Shown here piece after piece: positions 7,948 through 17,535 of a DNA stretch of 33,145 bases. Position numbers and translations under genes: made by a program. Location: NCBI GenBank assembly GCA_029935405.1, contig JAOZKH010000019.1:1-33145 (forward strand), read 5' to 3'. The first letter of the stretch is position 1, and each line of letters begins with the position of its first letter. The notes beneath the pieces are model-generated. The model saw only the letters and a list, made by a program, of their open reading frames with translations, had not been told where the DNA came from and did not search any database. Origin of the DNA: Vallitaleaceae bacterium (GTDB lineage: Bacteria; Bacillota; Clostridia; Lachnospirales; Vallitaleaceae).

Positions 7948-10419
7948 CTATACATTCTCTCCTGGAAGTAAAACTTTAGTTTTATTTAATTTCCAGATTT
8001 GCGTTGCATATTCTTCAATTGTTCTATCTGAAGAAAATTTACCAGAATTAGCTGTATTAAGCATTGCTTTTCTTGCCCATTCACTTTGATTTCTATACGC
8101 TAAATCAACTTTCTTCTGAGCTTCAACATACTCATCAAAATCCTTAAGAATAAAATATTGATCAGCAGGTTCTCCACCACCGTTAAGTAATGAATCATAA
8201 ATCTCTCTGAATAAATCAGGATCTTCTGGTGCATAGTAACCATTAATAAGCTGAGTAACAATTCTTCTTATTGCTTGATTATTATTATACATGTCCCAAG
8301 GATCATATTCTCTTGTACGTTGAAGGTTAATAACTTCTTCAGCAGTCATACCAAAAATAAAGCAATTTTCTTCCCCGACTTCCTCAGCAATTTCAACATT
8401 TGCACCATCAAGTGTTCCTATTGTAAGGGCTCCATTTAACATAAACTTCATGTTACCAGTACCTGATGCTTCCTTAGATGCTGTTGAAATTTGTTCTGAC
8501 ACATCAGCTGCTGCAAAAATCTCTTCAGCAATTGATACTCTATAATTCTCAATGAATATAACTTTGATTTTACCATTAATATTAGGATCATTATTAATTA
8601 CATTTCCTACATTATTAATTAATTTGATTATTTTTTTTGCTCTATGATATCCTGGGGCAGCTTTAGCACCAAAAATAAAAGTTCTTGGAACTATATCACT
8701 ATCAGGATTATCTCTTAATTCATTATATAAATGCATTACATATAGAATAAGCATTAGCTGACGTTTGTATTCATGAAGTCTTTTTACCTGTACATCATAA
8801 ATAGAACGTGGATCAATATCAATACCATTGTGTTCCCTAATATATTCTGCAAGTCTAACTTTGTTTTCATATTTTATTTGCATAAAGTCTTTACGATCTT
8901 TTTCATCCTCAACAAAGGCTTCTATTCCTTTAATTGTGGTTAAATCTGTTATCCAATCTGTACCAATTTTACGACTAACCCAATCTGCAAGTAGTGGATT
9001 ACCGTGAAGAAGGAACCGACGTTGTGTAATACCATTAGTCTTACTATTAAACTTCTTAGGATACATTTCATAGAAGTCCTTCAACTCTTCGTTTTTAAGA
9101 ATTTCAGTGTGAAGTCTAGCAACTCCATTTACTGAATGACTTCCTACTATACATAGCCAAGCCATCTTGATTTGACCATCTGATACAATAGCCATACGAC
9201 GAATCCTATCATTGTCATATCCAAATTTGTCAACGATTTCCGCACAGAAGCGACGATTGATTTCTTCCACGATTTGATAGATTCTTGGAAGTAATCTTGA
9301 GAATAATTCAATCGGCCATTTTTCAAGAGCTTCTGACATAATTGTATGGTTTGTATACGCACATGCTTTCTGACAAATACCCCATGCTTCTCCCCATTTA
9401 AGTCCCTGCTCGTCCATTAAAATTCTCATTAATTCAGGAATTGTTAATGATGGATGAGTATCATTAATATGTAGAGCAACTTTTTCAGGTAAATCTTTAA
9501 TATTATCATGGTTCTTCATAAACTTACGAACAACTTGTTGTATTGTCGCTGAAATAAAGAAATATTGTTGTTTAAGTCTTAGTTCTTTACCCTGATAATG
9601 GTTATCATTTGGATATAGGACTTCAACAATTGTTTTTGCTAAATTTTGTTGCTCAACCGCCTTGTGATAATCACCACGGTCAAACATTTCTAGATCAAAA
9701 CTTTGAATTGCTTCTGCATCCCACAATCTTAATGTATTCACTGTTGAATTACCATAACCTACAATAGGAACATCATATGGAATGGCACGAACTGATTGAT
9801 AATTCTCATGAACAAATTTCTCACGACCATCATTATCTTTAGCAACACGTACATTTCCACCAAATTTAACTTCTACACCGTATTCAGGACGACGTATTTC
9901 AAATGGATTACCGTTTTTGAGCCATTCATCAGGTCTCTCAACTTGATATCCATCAATTATTTTTTGTTCAAAAATACCATATCTATAGCGAACACCACAG
10001 CCATATGCAGGGTATTCAAGAGTTGCAAGAGAATCTAAGAAACATGCTGCTAATCTACCAAGTCCGCCATTTCCAAGTCCAGCATCTGGCTCTTGATCTT
10101 CTATAAGGTTCAAATCAAATCCAAGCTCTTCTAAAACTTCTTTAACAACTGCGTTCACTTGAAGATTAATCATGTTATTACCTAAAGCACGTCCCATTAA
10201 GAACTCCATAGATATATAATATACTGTCTTAGTGTCTTCTTGTTCATATGTTTTATGAGTTTCTATCCACTGATCTACAATAATATCTCTAACTGCATAT
10301 GCCACTGCATGAAAAACCTGATCTTCTGACACTTGATCAATAGTTTTTCTAAATTGAGTTTTAATATTCTCAAAAACCGCTTCTTTTAACTTTTCCTTAG
10401 TAACATTTATTCGATTCAT
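7948..10419 (-). CDS. glgP: Glycogen/maltodextrin phosphorylase
   Basis: Releases glucose 1-phosphate from the non-reducing ends of alpha-1,4-glucans, using pyridoxal phosphate. The pyridoxal lysine is K658 in the signature EASGTGNMKFMLNGA. Other family segments are YISMEFLMGRALGNN near 47-61, GNGGLGRLAACFLDS near 110-124 and HINDTHPSLTIPELMR near 318-333. The open frame starts four codons earlier at 10431, but the GGAGG ribosome binding site lies inside those codons, just before the ATG at 10419. I therefore use 10419 (823 residues). An extended -10 element (TGATATACT, ending at 10450) lies just upstream. With malQ, on the other strand 7 kb away, it would degrade stored glycogen or maltodextrin. 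Confidence 0.95.
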   Translation of the reverse strand: MNRINVTKEKLKEAVFENIKTQFRKTIDQVSEDQVFHAVAYAVRDIIVDQWIETHKTYEQEDTKTVYYISMEFLMGRALGNNMINLQVNAVVKEVLEELGFDLNLIEDQEPDAGLGNGGLGRLAACFLDSLATLEYPAYGCGVRYRYGIFEQKIIDGYQVERPDEWLKNGNPFEIRRPEYGVEVKFGGNVRVAKDNDGREKFVHENYQSVRAIPYDVPIVGYGNSTVNTLRLWDAEAIQSFDLEMFDRGDYHKAVEQQNLAKTIVEVLYPNDNHYQGKELRLKQQYFFISATIQQVVRKFMKNHDNIKDLPEKVALHINDTHPSLTIPELMRILMDEQGLKWGEAWGICQKACAYTNHTIMSEALEKWPIELFSRLLPRIYQIVEEINRRFCAEIVDKFGYDNDRIRRMAIVSDGQIKMAWLCIVGSHSVNGVARLHTEILKNEELKDFYEMYPKKFNSKTNGITQRRFLLHGNPLLADWVSRKIGTDWITDLTTIKGIEAFVEDEKDRKDFMQIKYENKVRLAEYIREHNGIDIDPRSIYDVQVKRLHEYKRQLMLILYVMHLYNELRDNPDSDIVPRTFIFGAKAAPGYHRAKKIIKLINNVGNVINNDPNINGKIKVIFIENYRVSIAEEIFAAADVSEQISTASKEASGTGNMKFMLNGALTIGTLDGANVEIAEEVGEENCFIFGMTAEEVINLQRTREYDPWDMYNNNQAIRRIVTQLINGYYAPEDPDLFREIYDSLLNGGGEPADQYFILKDFDEYVEAQKKVDLAYRNQSEWARKAMLNTANSGKFSSDRTIEEYATQIWKLNKTKVLLPGENV

Positions 10420-10492
10420 ATCTTCCTCCATTTCACATAATTCATTGAAAGTATATCACACACTGAAAATATATCCTACTTTTTAGTTACTA

Positions 10493-11278
10493 CTAATTAT
10501 TTAACAAATTTCCAAGAAGAGAACTTCCTGCATTTCTTGATTCACCTTTAGCACCGCCAGCTGCTCCAATAATACGATTAGCCAATCTACTAAATGGTAA
10601 TGATTGCATCCATATTGTTCCTGGACCAGTAAGTGTTGCAAGGAATAATCCTTCTCCACCAAATAATCCAGATTTAATATCGCTAGCAAGGGCTACATCA
10701 TAATTAACGTCTCCTGTTAAAGCAACTAAACAACCTGTATCAAGTTTAATAGTTTCTCCTGGTTGTAGCTCTCTTTTTACAACTGTTCCGCCTGCATGCA
10801 AGAATACTTTTCCATCACCTTCAAGCTTTTGCATTATAAAACCTTCTCCACCAAAAAATCCAGCGCCTAATTTCTTTTGGAATTCAATACCTACTGAAAC
10901 ACCTTTTGCTGCACATAAAAATGCATCCTTTTGACAAATAATCTTTTGATTAACTTCTATTAAATCCACAGGCAATATATTTCCTGGATATGGTGATGCA
11001 AATGCCACATGACCCTTTCCACTTCCGATGTTTGTAAAAACTGTCATAAATAAACCTTCACCAGTTATAACTCTTTTTCCGGCACTCATAAGTTTCCCCA
11101 TAAGACCTTGACCTTGGCTTGATTCACTTCCATCACCAAATATAGTTTCCATCTTAATATTACTTTCCATATACATCATACCGCCTGCTTCAGCAAGTAC
11201 ACTCTCATTTGGATCTAACTCAATTTCTACGAACTGCATTTCATTTCCTACAATTTTATAATCGATTTCATGTGCCAT
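10493..11278 (-). CDS. AIM24 / TIGR00266 family protein
   Basis: A glycine-rich beta protein of the AIM24 family (TIGR00266), 261 residues from the start chosen here. Typical features are [12 protein letters not shown] near 28-39 and the two [19 protein letters not shown] turns near 140 and 210. The C-terminus is [21 protein letters not shown]-like and flexible. No signal peptide or membrane helix is seen. The biochemical role of bacterial members is not settled; the yeast relative is a mitochondrial membrane-organising protein. The frame opens at 11296, but an AAGGAG ribosome binding site lies inside those extra codons, so the ATG at 11278 is the start. It lies 45 bases after ileS with no terminator between them, so read-through from ileS is possible. 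Confidence 0.85.
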   Translation of the reverse strand: MAHEIDYKIVGNEMQFVEIELDPNESVLAEAGGMMYMESNIKMETIFGDGSESSQGQGLMGKLMSAGKRVITGEGLFMTVFTNIGSGKGHVAFASPYPGNILPVDLIEVNQKIICQKDAFLCAAKGVSVGIEFQKKLGAGFFGGEGFIMQKLEGDGKVFLHAGGTVVKRELQPGETIKLDTGCLVALTGDVNYDVALASDIKSGLFGGEGLFLATLTGPGTIWMQSLPFSRLANRIIGAAGGAKGESRNAGSSLLGNLLNN

Positions 11279-11323
11279 TATATTTCTCCTTCTCATTTAT
11301 TCAAACCAATAAAGGTACGTTTC

Positions 11324-14300
11324 TTAGGCTTTTTTAACTACAAGATCAACCTTTTCACCATTAATGTTCCAATTTTTACTATAACCTTCAAATAACTCGG
11401 CTTTTGTCGTATTAATCAATGTCTCTTCTTCAATAACAGTCTGATTAGCTTCCACTATAGAAGCAATCTTATCATTTCCTGCATAACCAAATTCAATATG
11501 ATCAGTCACTTCAAAGTCTGCTTCCTTACGCATTGTTTGGATTTTTGATATGATTTCTCTTACAAAGCCTTCTTCTATTAATTCATCCGTAAGATTTGTA
11601 TCAAGTACAACTGTCATATCGCCGTCAACTATTGATGCATAACCTTCCATTTTAGCTGAATCAATTAGTAAGTCCTCTTTTGTAAGTGTAACTTCATAGC
11701 CATCAAAGTCAAATGCTAAATGTCCTTGTTCATTAAGTTCATCCATTGCATGAGTTCCATCAACTTCCATAAGAGCTGTTCGAATCTGCTTTAAATACTT
11801 ACCATATTTTGGACCAACAGTACGTAGTTGTGGTTTGAAACTGTATGTTGTAAAATTGCTTACATCATCAGTAAGTTCAACTGCTTTAACATTTAATTCT
11901 TCACGAATTATTTCTGCAAATGTCTCACTAAGTTCATCATTATACTTAATAAACATGTTTGGAAGTGGTTGACGGTTTTTAATATTAGCGCCATTTCTAG
12001 CTGCACGTCCTGCTACAACAGCTTTAAGTACAACTTCCATCTGTGCTTCAACTAACGCATCTATGCAAACCTTATCAGCAACTGGATAGTCACATAAGTG
12101 AACTGACTCTGGTGCCTTGTCATCAAAATTAACAACTAAGTTTCTATAAATATCTTCTGCCATAAACGGTACAAATGGAGCACATAATCTTGATAATGTC
12201 TCAAGGGTTGTATAAAGTGTCATGTATGCATTTATCTTATCTTGATTCATATCTTTTTGCCAAAATCTTTCACGGCTTCTTCTTACATACCAATTTGATA
12301 ATTCATCAACAAATTCACTAATTGCTCTTGTCGATTCTGTAATTCTATAATTTCCAAGATTTTCATCAACAAACTTAATTAATGTATTAAGTTTTGAAAA
12401 TAACCATTTATCCATTAATGATAAACTCTCTTTATCTAAAGTATACTTAGTCGGATTAAACTGATCAATTTCTGCATATAATACATAGAATGCATAAGTA
12501 TTCCAAATAGTACCCATAAATTTACGTTGACCTTCAACAACTGCATCACCACGGAATTTGTTTGGTAGCCAAGGTGCTGAATTATTATAGAAGTACCAAC
12601 GAATTGCATCAGCACCATAAGTTGTTAATGCATCAAAGGGATCAACTGCATTACCTTTTGACTTACTCATCTTCTGTCCGTTTTCATCTTGTACAAGACC
12701 AAGAACAATAACATTCTTATAGGCAGGTTCGTCAAACAACATTGTTGATATCGCTAATAATGAATAAAACCAACCTCTTGTTTGATCGACAGCTTCACTG
12801 ATGAAATCAGCAGGAAAGTTATCTTCAAAAATTTCCTTGTTTTCAAATGGATAATGCCATTGAGCAAAAGGCATTGCTCCTGAATCATACCAACAATCAA
12901 TTACAGGCGCTACTCTTGTCATATTGTCATTTCCACATTTTTCGCAGGTAATATGCACATCGTCAACAAAAGGACGGTGCAATTCAATATTATCCGGACA
13001 ATCTTTACTCATTGATTTAAGTTCTTTAATCGAACCTATTGCATGTCTGTGACCACATTCACATTCCCAAATATTAAGTGGTGTTCCCCAGAATCTATCA
13101 CGGCTAATGCCCCAATCAACAAGGTTTTCTAACCAATCGCCAAAACGTTTTTCACCAATTGCTTTAGGTAGCCAGTTAATCTTATTATTATTAGCAATAA
13201 GTTTATCTTGAACCTTAGTTACTTCTATAAACCAAGTATCCTTCGCATAATAGATAAGAGGTGTGTCACATCTCCAGCAATGTGGATAACTATGTTCATA
13301 ATCTATGGCTTTAAATAATTTCCCTGTTTCACTTAAATATTTAATAATCTCAGGATCCGCATCTTTAACATTTCTTCCTGCCCAATGTGTTACTTCTTCT
13401 GTAAAAGTACCTTTATCATTAACATATTGGATTAATGGGAGTCCGTATTCACGACCTACTTTAGAGTCATCTTCACCAAATGCAGGTGCAATATGAACAA
13501 TTCCTGTACCATCTGATAAGGTAACGTAATCAGCACAAGTAACAAAAAATCCTTTATCAGTTGGTTTTGCAAAATCAAATAAAGGTTCATATCTTATGAA
13601 CTCTAAATCTTTACCTGTATAAGTTTTTATTATTTCATAAGTTTTAGTACCGTCTTCATTAGTACCAAAAGCCGTATCACAAAGGGCACTTGCTAAAATA
13701 TACTCAAGCCCTTCCGCTTTTACTCTAACATATTCTTCAATCGGATTAACACAAAGAGCAATATTACTTGGCAATGTCCACGGAGTTGTTGTCCAAGCTA
13801 AGAAGTATGCATTGTCTTCATTTTCAATCTTAAATCTTGCCATAATTGAAGTTTCTTTAATATCTTTATAACCTTGTGCCACTTCATGAGAAGATAATGA
13901 AGTACCACACCTTGGACAGTATGGAATGATTTTATGTCCCTTATATAAAAGTCCTTTATCCCATATCTGTTTTAGTGACCACCAAACAGATTCAATATAC
14001 TCATTATGATATGTAACATATGGATCATCCATATCGGCCCAAAATCCAACAGTTCCACTGAAGTCTTCCCACATACCTTTATATTTCCAAACACTTTCTT
14101 TGCATTTAGCTACAAAAGGTTCTATGCCATATTCTAAAATCTGATCTTTACCATCAATACCTTCAGCTTTTTCAACTTCTATTTCAACAGGCAAACCATG
14201 TGTATCCCAACCAGCTTTCCTTAAAACTTTGTTTCCCTTCATTGTTTGATAACGTGGAATTAAGTCTTTGATTACACGAGTTAATACATGCCCAATATGC

Positions 14301-14461
14301 GGCTTTCCATTTGCTGTTGGTGGTCCATCATAGAACGTATATGTTGGTCCATCATTTCTTAGTTCAATACTTTTTTCAAAAATTTTATTTTCATTCCAGA
14401 ATTTTAAAACTTTTTTTTCGCGTTCAACAAAGTTGAGTTTTGTGGATACTTTTTCGTACAC
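11324..14461 (-). CDS. ileS: Isoleucyl-tRNA synthetase, type 2
   Basis: Charges tRNA-Ile in the cytoplasm. The 1045 residues are long for a bacterial enzyme and match the eukaryote-like IleRS2 class. The class I motifs are HIGH at 55-58 and KMSKS at 597-601. The editing domain shows the threonine-rich TTTPWTLPSN segment near 225-234. Cysteine pairs (CPRCG near 183, CWRCD, CECGH, CEKCG) look like zinc-binding knuckles. The start is GTG with an AGGAGG site seven bases upstream. Most Clostridia control ileS with a T-box leader; the 157 bases before this gene contain no T-box signature. IleRS2 enzymes are usually less sensitive to mupirocin; the HIGH motif here is the ordinary form, not the swapped one reported in hyper-resistant enzymes. 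Confidence 0.96.
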   Translation of the reverse strand: MYEKVSTKLNFVEREKKVLKFWNENKIFEKSIELRNDGPTYTFYDGPPTANGKPHIGHVLTRVIKDLIPRYQTMKGNKVLRKAGWDTHGLPVEIEVEKAEGIDGKDQILEYGIEPFVAKCKESVWKYKGMWEDFSGTVGFWADMDDPYVTYHNEYIESVWWSLKQIWDKGLLYKGHKIIPYCPRCGTSLSSHEVAQGYKDIKETSIMARFKIENEDNAYFLAWTTTPWTLPSNIALCVNPIEEYVRVKAEGLEYILASALCDTAFGTNEDGTKTYEIIKTYTGKDLEFIRYEPLFDFAKPTDKGFFVTCADYVTLSDGTGIVHIAPAFGEDDSKVGREYGLPLIQYVNDKGTFTEEVTHWAGRNVKDADPEIIKYLSETGKLFKAIDYEHSYPHCWRCDTPLIYYAKDTWFIEVTKVQDKLIANNNKINWLPKAIGEKRFGDWLENLVDWGISRDRFWGTPLNIWECECGHRHAIGSIKELKSMSKDCPDNIELHRPFVDDVHITCEKCGNDNMTRVAPVIDCWYDSGAMPFAQWHYPFENKEIFEDNFPADFISEAVDQTRGWFYSLLAISTMLFDEPAYKNVIVLGLVQDENGQKMSKSKGNAVDPFDALTTYGADAIRWYFYNNSAPWLPNKFRGDAVVEGQRKFMGTIWNTYAFYVLYAEIDQFNPTKYTLDKESLSLMDKWLFSKLNTLIKFVDENLGNYRITESTRAISEFVDELSNWYVRRSRERFWQKDMNQDKINAYMTLYTTLETLSRLCAPFVPFMAEDIYRNLVVNFDDKAPESVHLCDYPVADKVCIDALVEAQMEVVLKAVVAGRAARNGANIKNRQPLPNMFIKYNDELSETFAEIIREELNVKAVELTDDVSNFTTYSFKPQLRTVGPKYGKYLKQIRTALMEVDGTHAMDELNEQGHLAFDFDGYEVTLTKEDLLIDSAKMEGYASIVDGDMTVVLDTNLTDELIEEGFVREIISKIQTMRKEADFEVTDHIEFGYAGNDKIASIVEANQTVIEEETLINTTKAELFEGYSKNWNINGEKVDLVVKKA

Positions 14462-14618
14462 TTTAGTTCCTCCTAGATTTTCAGTATTTCAAGATGATTC
14501 TATATACTATATAAAAATTCTAATTAATATTAATATATATGTTTAAGATTTTACAAATCATCACAATCAATACATAATTATACTTGTTAATACCTTATTT
14601 GTAAAGAGTTTATGCACA

Positions 14619-15719
14619 TTAGTCAGCTTCCTTGTCCCTAATAATTTTTGATAGCATAACCACTGAAATGACAGACGACAAAATTGCTATCATAACAAAT
14701 GAAACTTGTAGAGACGAGACATCTCCAATCAAGCCTACCAACGGGAATAATACTATCATAAACAGACTAAAAATCATGCTTTGCATTGATAATACTGTAG
14801 CCCTTCTCTCACTTGGTATAAGACGATTAATATAATCACTCATAATAACATATTCAATAGCTTCAACTACGCTCAAACCGATAATTCCAATTTCACTATA
14901 GGTTCCTGTTACCATAAGCCAAAGGAAAAACGCCATGCCACCTAATAGTATAGTTAAGGTTTTCTTATAACCAAATCGTTTTTCAATCTTATGAGCCTGA
15001 GTTACTCCAATAGCACTAAGCAGCGCTCCTACAGCTAAGACAATACCAATTCTAAATTCACTTCTTCCATTAATTTTCAAATAATTTTGTATATAAAAAA
15101 AAGTTGTTGTTGAAAAAACGCCAACACTTTCCGACATAAGAATCAAAAAGCTTAATTTCTTAGAATTCTTAATAACAAGAACACTTTCTTTTAACTGATG
15201 AGTAAATGTTTTAAAACCGTTTTCTTTTTTCGTAACTTTACCAACAGATGGTTCTATAAACGACAAACTTTGCAAGGCAGCTACAGCACCTACTACTAAA
15301 GCAACTTTATAAACATAACTATAATCAATAGTAGCTAGATATCCTCCAATCGGTAACGCTAACGCATTTGCACATTGGTAGACAACTTCCGATTTTCCCT
15401 TGATTTTCATATACTTTTTTTCTATACCAATTTCAATCATCGAATCATATATTAACGCATCTCCTGCTCCTGATTCTAGATTATAGCTAAGTGCACTAAG
15501 TACAAAGCTCATAGCAAAACCAACTACTCCACCACTATAGATCATTAAAACTGTGGAAATAATTCCAACAACTCTTCCAATTACTCTTGATGTCTTTCGT
15601 CCAAACAAATCAGCCACTATACCTGTTGGCACTTCCATTGTAAAGGAAGTTATATGAAATATCGCTTCCATTATTCCAATTTCAAATAGTGACAAACCAC
15701 GATATGCAAGGTATAACAT
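14619..15719 (-). CDS. MFS transporter, first helix out of frame
   Basis: A major facilitator superfamily membrane transporter of 366 residues as an open frame from ATG 15719. The motif between helices 2 and 3 is clear: EVPTGIVADLFGRKTSR near 29-45. About eleven hydrophobic segments follow. The open frame starts in the middle of helix 1 (MLYLAYRGLSLFEIGIMEAIF). In the same frame just upstream are codons for IYTFLISFNLTSGVW, but with no start codon before a stop. A good start region (15838, with GGAAGGAAAG before it) reads in another frame and would join this one if a (TA)6 run at 15758-15769 lost one TA. The gene is thus either disrupted, phase-variable or carries a sequence error. The substrate is unknown; drug or small-metabolite efflux is the usual guess. 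Confidence 0.75.
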   Translation of the reverse strand: MLYLAYRGLSLFEIGIMEAIFHITSFTMEVPTGIVADLFGRKTSRVIGRVVGIISTVLMIYSGGVVGFAMSFVLSALSYNLESGAGDALIYDSMIEIGIEKKYMKIKGKSEVVYQCANALALPIGGYLATIDYSYVYKVALVVGAVAALQSLSFIEPSVGKVTKKENGFKTFTHQLKESVLVIKNSKKLSFLILMSESVGVFSTTTFFYIQNYLKINGRSEFRIGIVLAVGALLSAIGVTQAHKIEKRFGYKKTLTILLGGMAFFLWLMVTGTYSEIGIIGLSVVEAIEYVIMSDYINRLIPSERRATVLSMQSMIFSLFMIVLFPLVGLIGDVSSLQVSFVMIAILSSVISVVMLSKIIRDKEAD

Positions 15720-15748
15720 CCATACACCACTTGTTAAATTAAAACTTA

Positions 15749-15838
15749 TTAAAAATGTATATATATATAGTTCTTAAAAATATTTCTTTCCAGCAATTTA
15801 TTTGAATTTTCTTTTATATTTATCATTTTTTTCATCAT
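15749..15838 (-). other. Displaced N-terminal coding segment of the MFS transporter
   Basis: The frame from ATG 15838 reads MMKKMINIKENSNKLLER, then NIFKNYIYIHF and stop. The charged start and NIFKNYIY look like the cytoplasmic N-terminus leading into helix 1 of the transporter. A GGAAGGAAAG ribosome binding site lies about ten bases upstream. Removing one TA from the repeat makes the sequence continue as NYIYTFLISFNLTSGVWMLY straight into the transporter frame. Confidence 0.65.
15758..15769. repeat. (TA)6 dinucleotide run at the transporter frameshift
   Basis: Six TA units lie exactly where the two frames of the transporter part. Five or eight units would join the frames; six or seven would not. 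Confidence 0.85.
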
Positions 15839-15920
15839 TATAGAACTTTCCTTCCACCGAAAAACACCGTTATTATAACAAATCTTATTACCTGATGCAA
15901 TACATTATACAAAATAATTA

Positions 15921-15949
15921 TTGCTTGTTTACACTAAATCCTATAAAAT
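15921..15949 (+). promoter_or_regulatory. Sigma-A-type promoter of pncB
   Basis: TTGCTT (15921-15926) and TAAAAT (15944-15949) are separated by 17 bases. The pncB start codon is 55 bases further on, with a GGAAAGG ribosome binding site. Confidence 0.5.
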
Positions 15950-16003
15950 TGTATGTAACGGAATTAATGGTTAAATATCACATGTATTTAGGAAAGGTAT
16001 ATT

Positions 16004-17446
16004 ATGCCAAATTTAGATTTAACTTTATTAACAGATTTTTATGAACTTACTATGATGCAAGGATATTTTCATCATGAATCTAACGATAAAACTGTTGTTT
16101 TTGATATGTTTTACCGCTCTAACCCGAGTGGAAGCAGTTTTTCAATCGCCGCAGGTTTAGAACAATTTATTGATTACTTAAACAACATATCTTTTAGTGA
16201 TGAGGATATTGCATACTTACGCAAGCAAAAAATTTTTGACGAACCTTTTATTACTTATTTAAAAGAATTTAAATTCACCGGAAATATTTATGCCGTCGAA
16301 GAAGGAACTGTTGTTTTTCCTTACGAACCTATCGTAAAAGTTATAGCTCCAATTTGTCAGGCTCAATTAATAGAAACGGCACTTCTTAATATTGTTAATC
16401 ATCAAAGTTTAATTGCAACTAAAGCCGCACGAGTTAAATGGGCTGCAGGTGATAATAATGTTCTAGAGTTTGGCTTGCGCCGAGCTCAAGGTCCTGATGC
16501 TGGAATTTATGGAGCAAGAGCTGCTATTATTGGTGGCTGTAGCGCCACTTCTAATGTCCTTGCTGGTAAAATGTTTGACTTACCTGTTAAAGGTACACAT
16601 GCCCATTCATGGGTCATGAGTTTTCCAACTGAATTTGAAGCCTTTAAAACATATGCAAAACTATACCCTGATAATTGTCTTTTATTGGTTGACACCTATG
16701 ACACGCTACACTCTGGTGTTCCAAATGCAATAAAAGTTTTCAAAGAATTAATTGAAGATGGTTTAAAACTTAAAATCTTTGGTATCCGATTAGATAGTGG
16801 TGACTTATCTTATCTTTCTAAAGAATCACGAAAACTACTTGATCAAGCAGGTTTTACAGATGCAATCATCAGTGCTTCTAGCGATCTTGATGAATATTTA
16901 ATACGCGATTTAAAGTTACAAGGAGCCAAAATTGACCTATGGGGTGTTGGTACTAATCTAATAACTTCTAAAGATTGTCCTGCTTTTGGCGGCGTCTATA
17001 AACTTGCTGCACTTTATGATGGAACAAAGTATATACCTAGAATTAAATTATCAGATAATCCAATAAAAGTAACTAATCCTGGTAACAAAAGATTATTACG
17101 CCTTTACAGCAAACAAACAGGTAAAATCAAAGCTGACTTAATCATTCTGAATGATGAGGTATACTATGCTAATCAGGATTTAACAATTTTCGACCCTATT
17201 GCACCTTGGAAAAAAATCGAATTAAAGGCTAATACCTATATAATTAAAGAAATGTTAAAACCGATTTATATAAATGGTAAACAAGTTTATAAATCGCCTA
17301 CAACAGCCCAAATAAAAGCTCACTGCAACAAAGAGCTAAAAACACTATGGGATGAATCAAGACGTTTAATCAATCCACAGCCAGTACATGTAGATTTGTC
17401 AAATTCTCTATATAATCTCAAGCAAAAATTGATGATGGAAAGTTGA
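16004..17446 (+). CDS. pncB: Nicotinate phosphoribosyltransferase
   Basis: Joins nicotinate and PRPP to give nicotinate mononucleotide in NAD salvage; ATP hydrolysis drives the reaction. The 480 residues fit the Gram-positive form. The opening LTDFYELTMMQGYF at 9-22 is typical. EFGLRRAQGPDAG near 151-163 and GTHAHSW at 197-203 (containing the histidine region phosphorylated during catalysis) are diagnostic, as is IRLDSGDL near 261-268. It is divergent from the transporter gene. The malQ promoter overlaps its stop codon, so the two genes are adjacent but separately promoted. Confidence 0.95.
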   Translation: MPNLDLTLLTDFYELTMMQGYFHHESNDKTVVFDMFYRSNPSGSSFSIAAGLEQFIDYLNNISFSDEDIAYLRKQKIFDEPFITYLKEFKFTGNIYAVEEGTVVFPYEPIVKVIAPICQAQLIETALLNIVNHQSLIATKAARVKWAAGDNNVLEFGLRRAQGPDAGIYGARAAIIGGCSATSNVLAGKMFDLPVKGTHAHSWVMSFPTEFEAFKTYAKLYPDNCLLLVDTYDTLHSGVPNAIKVFKELIEDGLKLKIFGIRLDSGDLSYLSKESRKLLDQAGFTDAIISASSDLDEYLIRDLKLQGAKIDLWGVGTNLITSKDCPAFGGVYKLAALYDGTKYIPRIKLSDNPIKVTNPGNKRLLRLYSKQTGKIKADLIILNDEVYYANQDLTIFDPIAPWKKIELKANTYIIKEMLKPIYINGKQVYKSPTTAQIKAHCNKELKTLWDESRRLINPQPVHVDLSNSLYNLKQKLMMES

Positions 17447-17471
17447 TTATTTTAGCAATTTCATGTATAAT
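17443..17471 (+). promoter_or_regulatory. Sigma-A-type promoter of malQ
   Basis: TTGATT (17443-17448, overlapping the pncB stop codon) and a perfect TATAAT (17466-17471) are separated by 17 bases. Transcription would start near 17478, about 45 bases before the malQ ribosome binding site. Confidence 0.65.
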
Positions 17472-17490
17472 AGTGAAACTTATACATGAA
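17460..17490. promoter_or_regulatory. Inverted repeat over the malQ -10 region, candidate operator
   Basis: TTCATGTATAA (17460-17470) and TTATACATGAA (17480-17490) are a perfect 11-base inverted repeat with a 9-base centre. It covers the -10 box and the predicted start point of the malQ promoter. That position and symmetry suit a dimeric repressor. It could also form an RNA hairpin ending pncB transcripts, but no T run follows. Confidence 0.5.
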
Positions 17491-17535
17491 TTTAAACGGT
17501 AGCATCTATTGCCTATAACACAGGAGGAATTAACT

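Noticed and set aside
10420-10431. Upstream ATG of glycogen phosphorylase at 10431
   Set aside because: The only Shine-Dalgarno sequence (GGAGG) lies within these codons, just before the ATG at 10419.
14462-14618. T-box leader of ileS
   Set aside because: No sequence resembling the conserved T-box (AGGGTGGNACCGCG) or its complement is present.
17509-17535. TTG start for malQ
   Set aside because: AGGAGG lies inside this extension eight bases before ATG 17536, and the family starts near that methionine.
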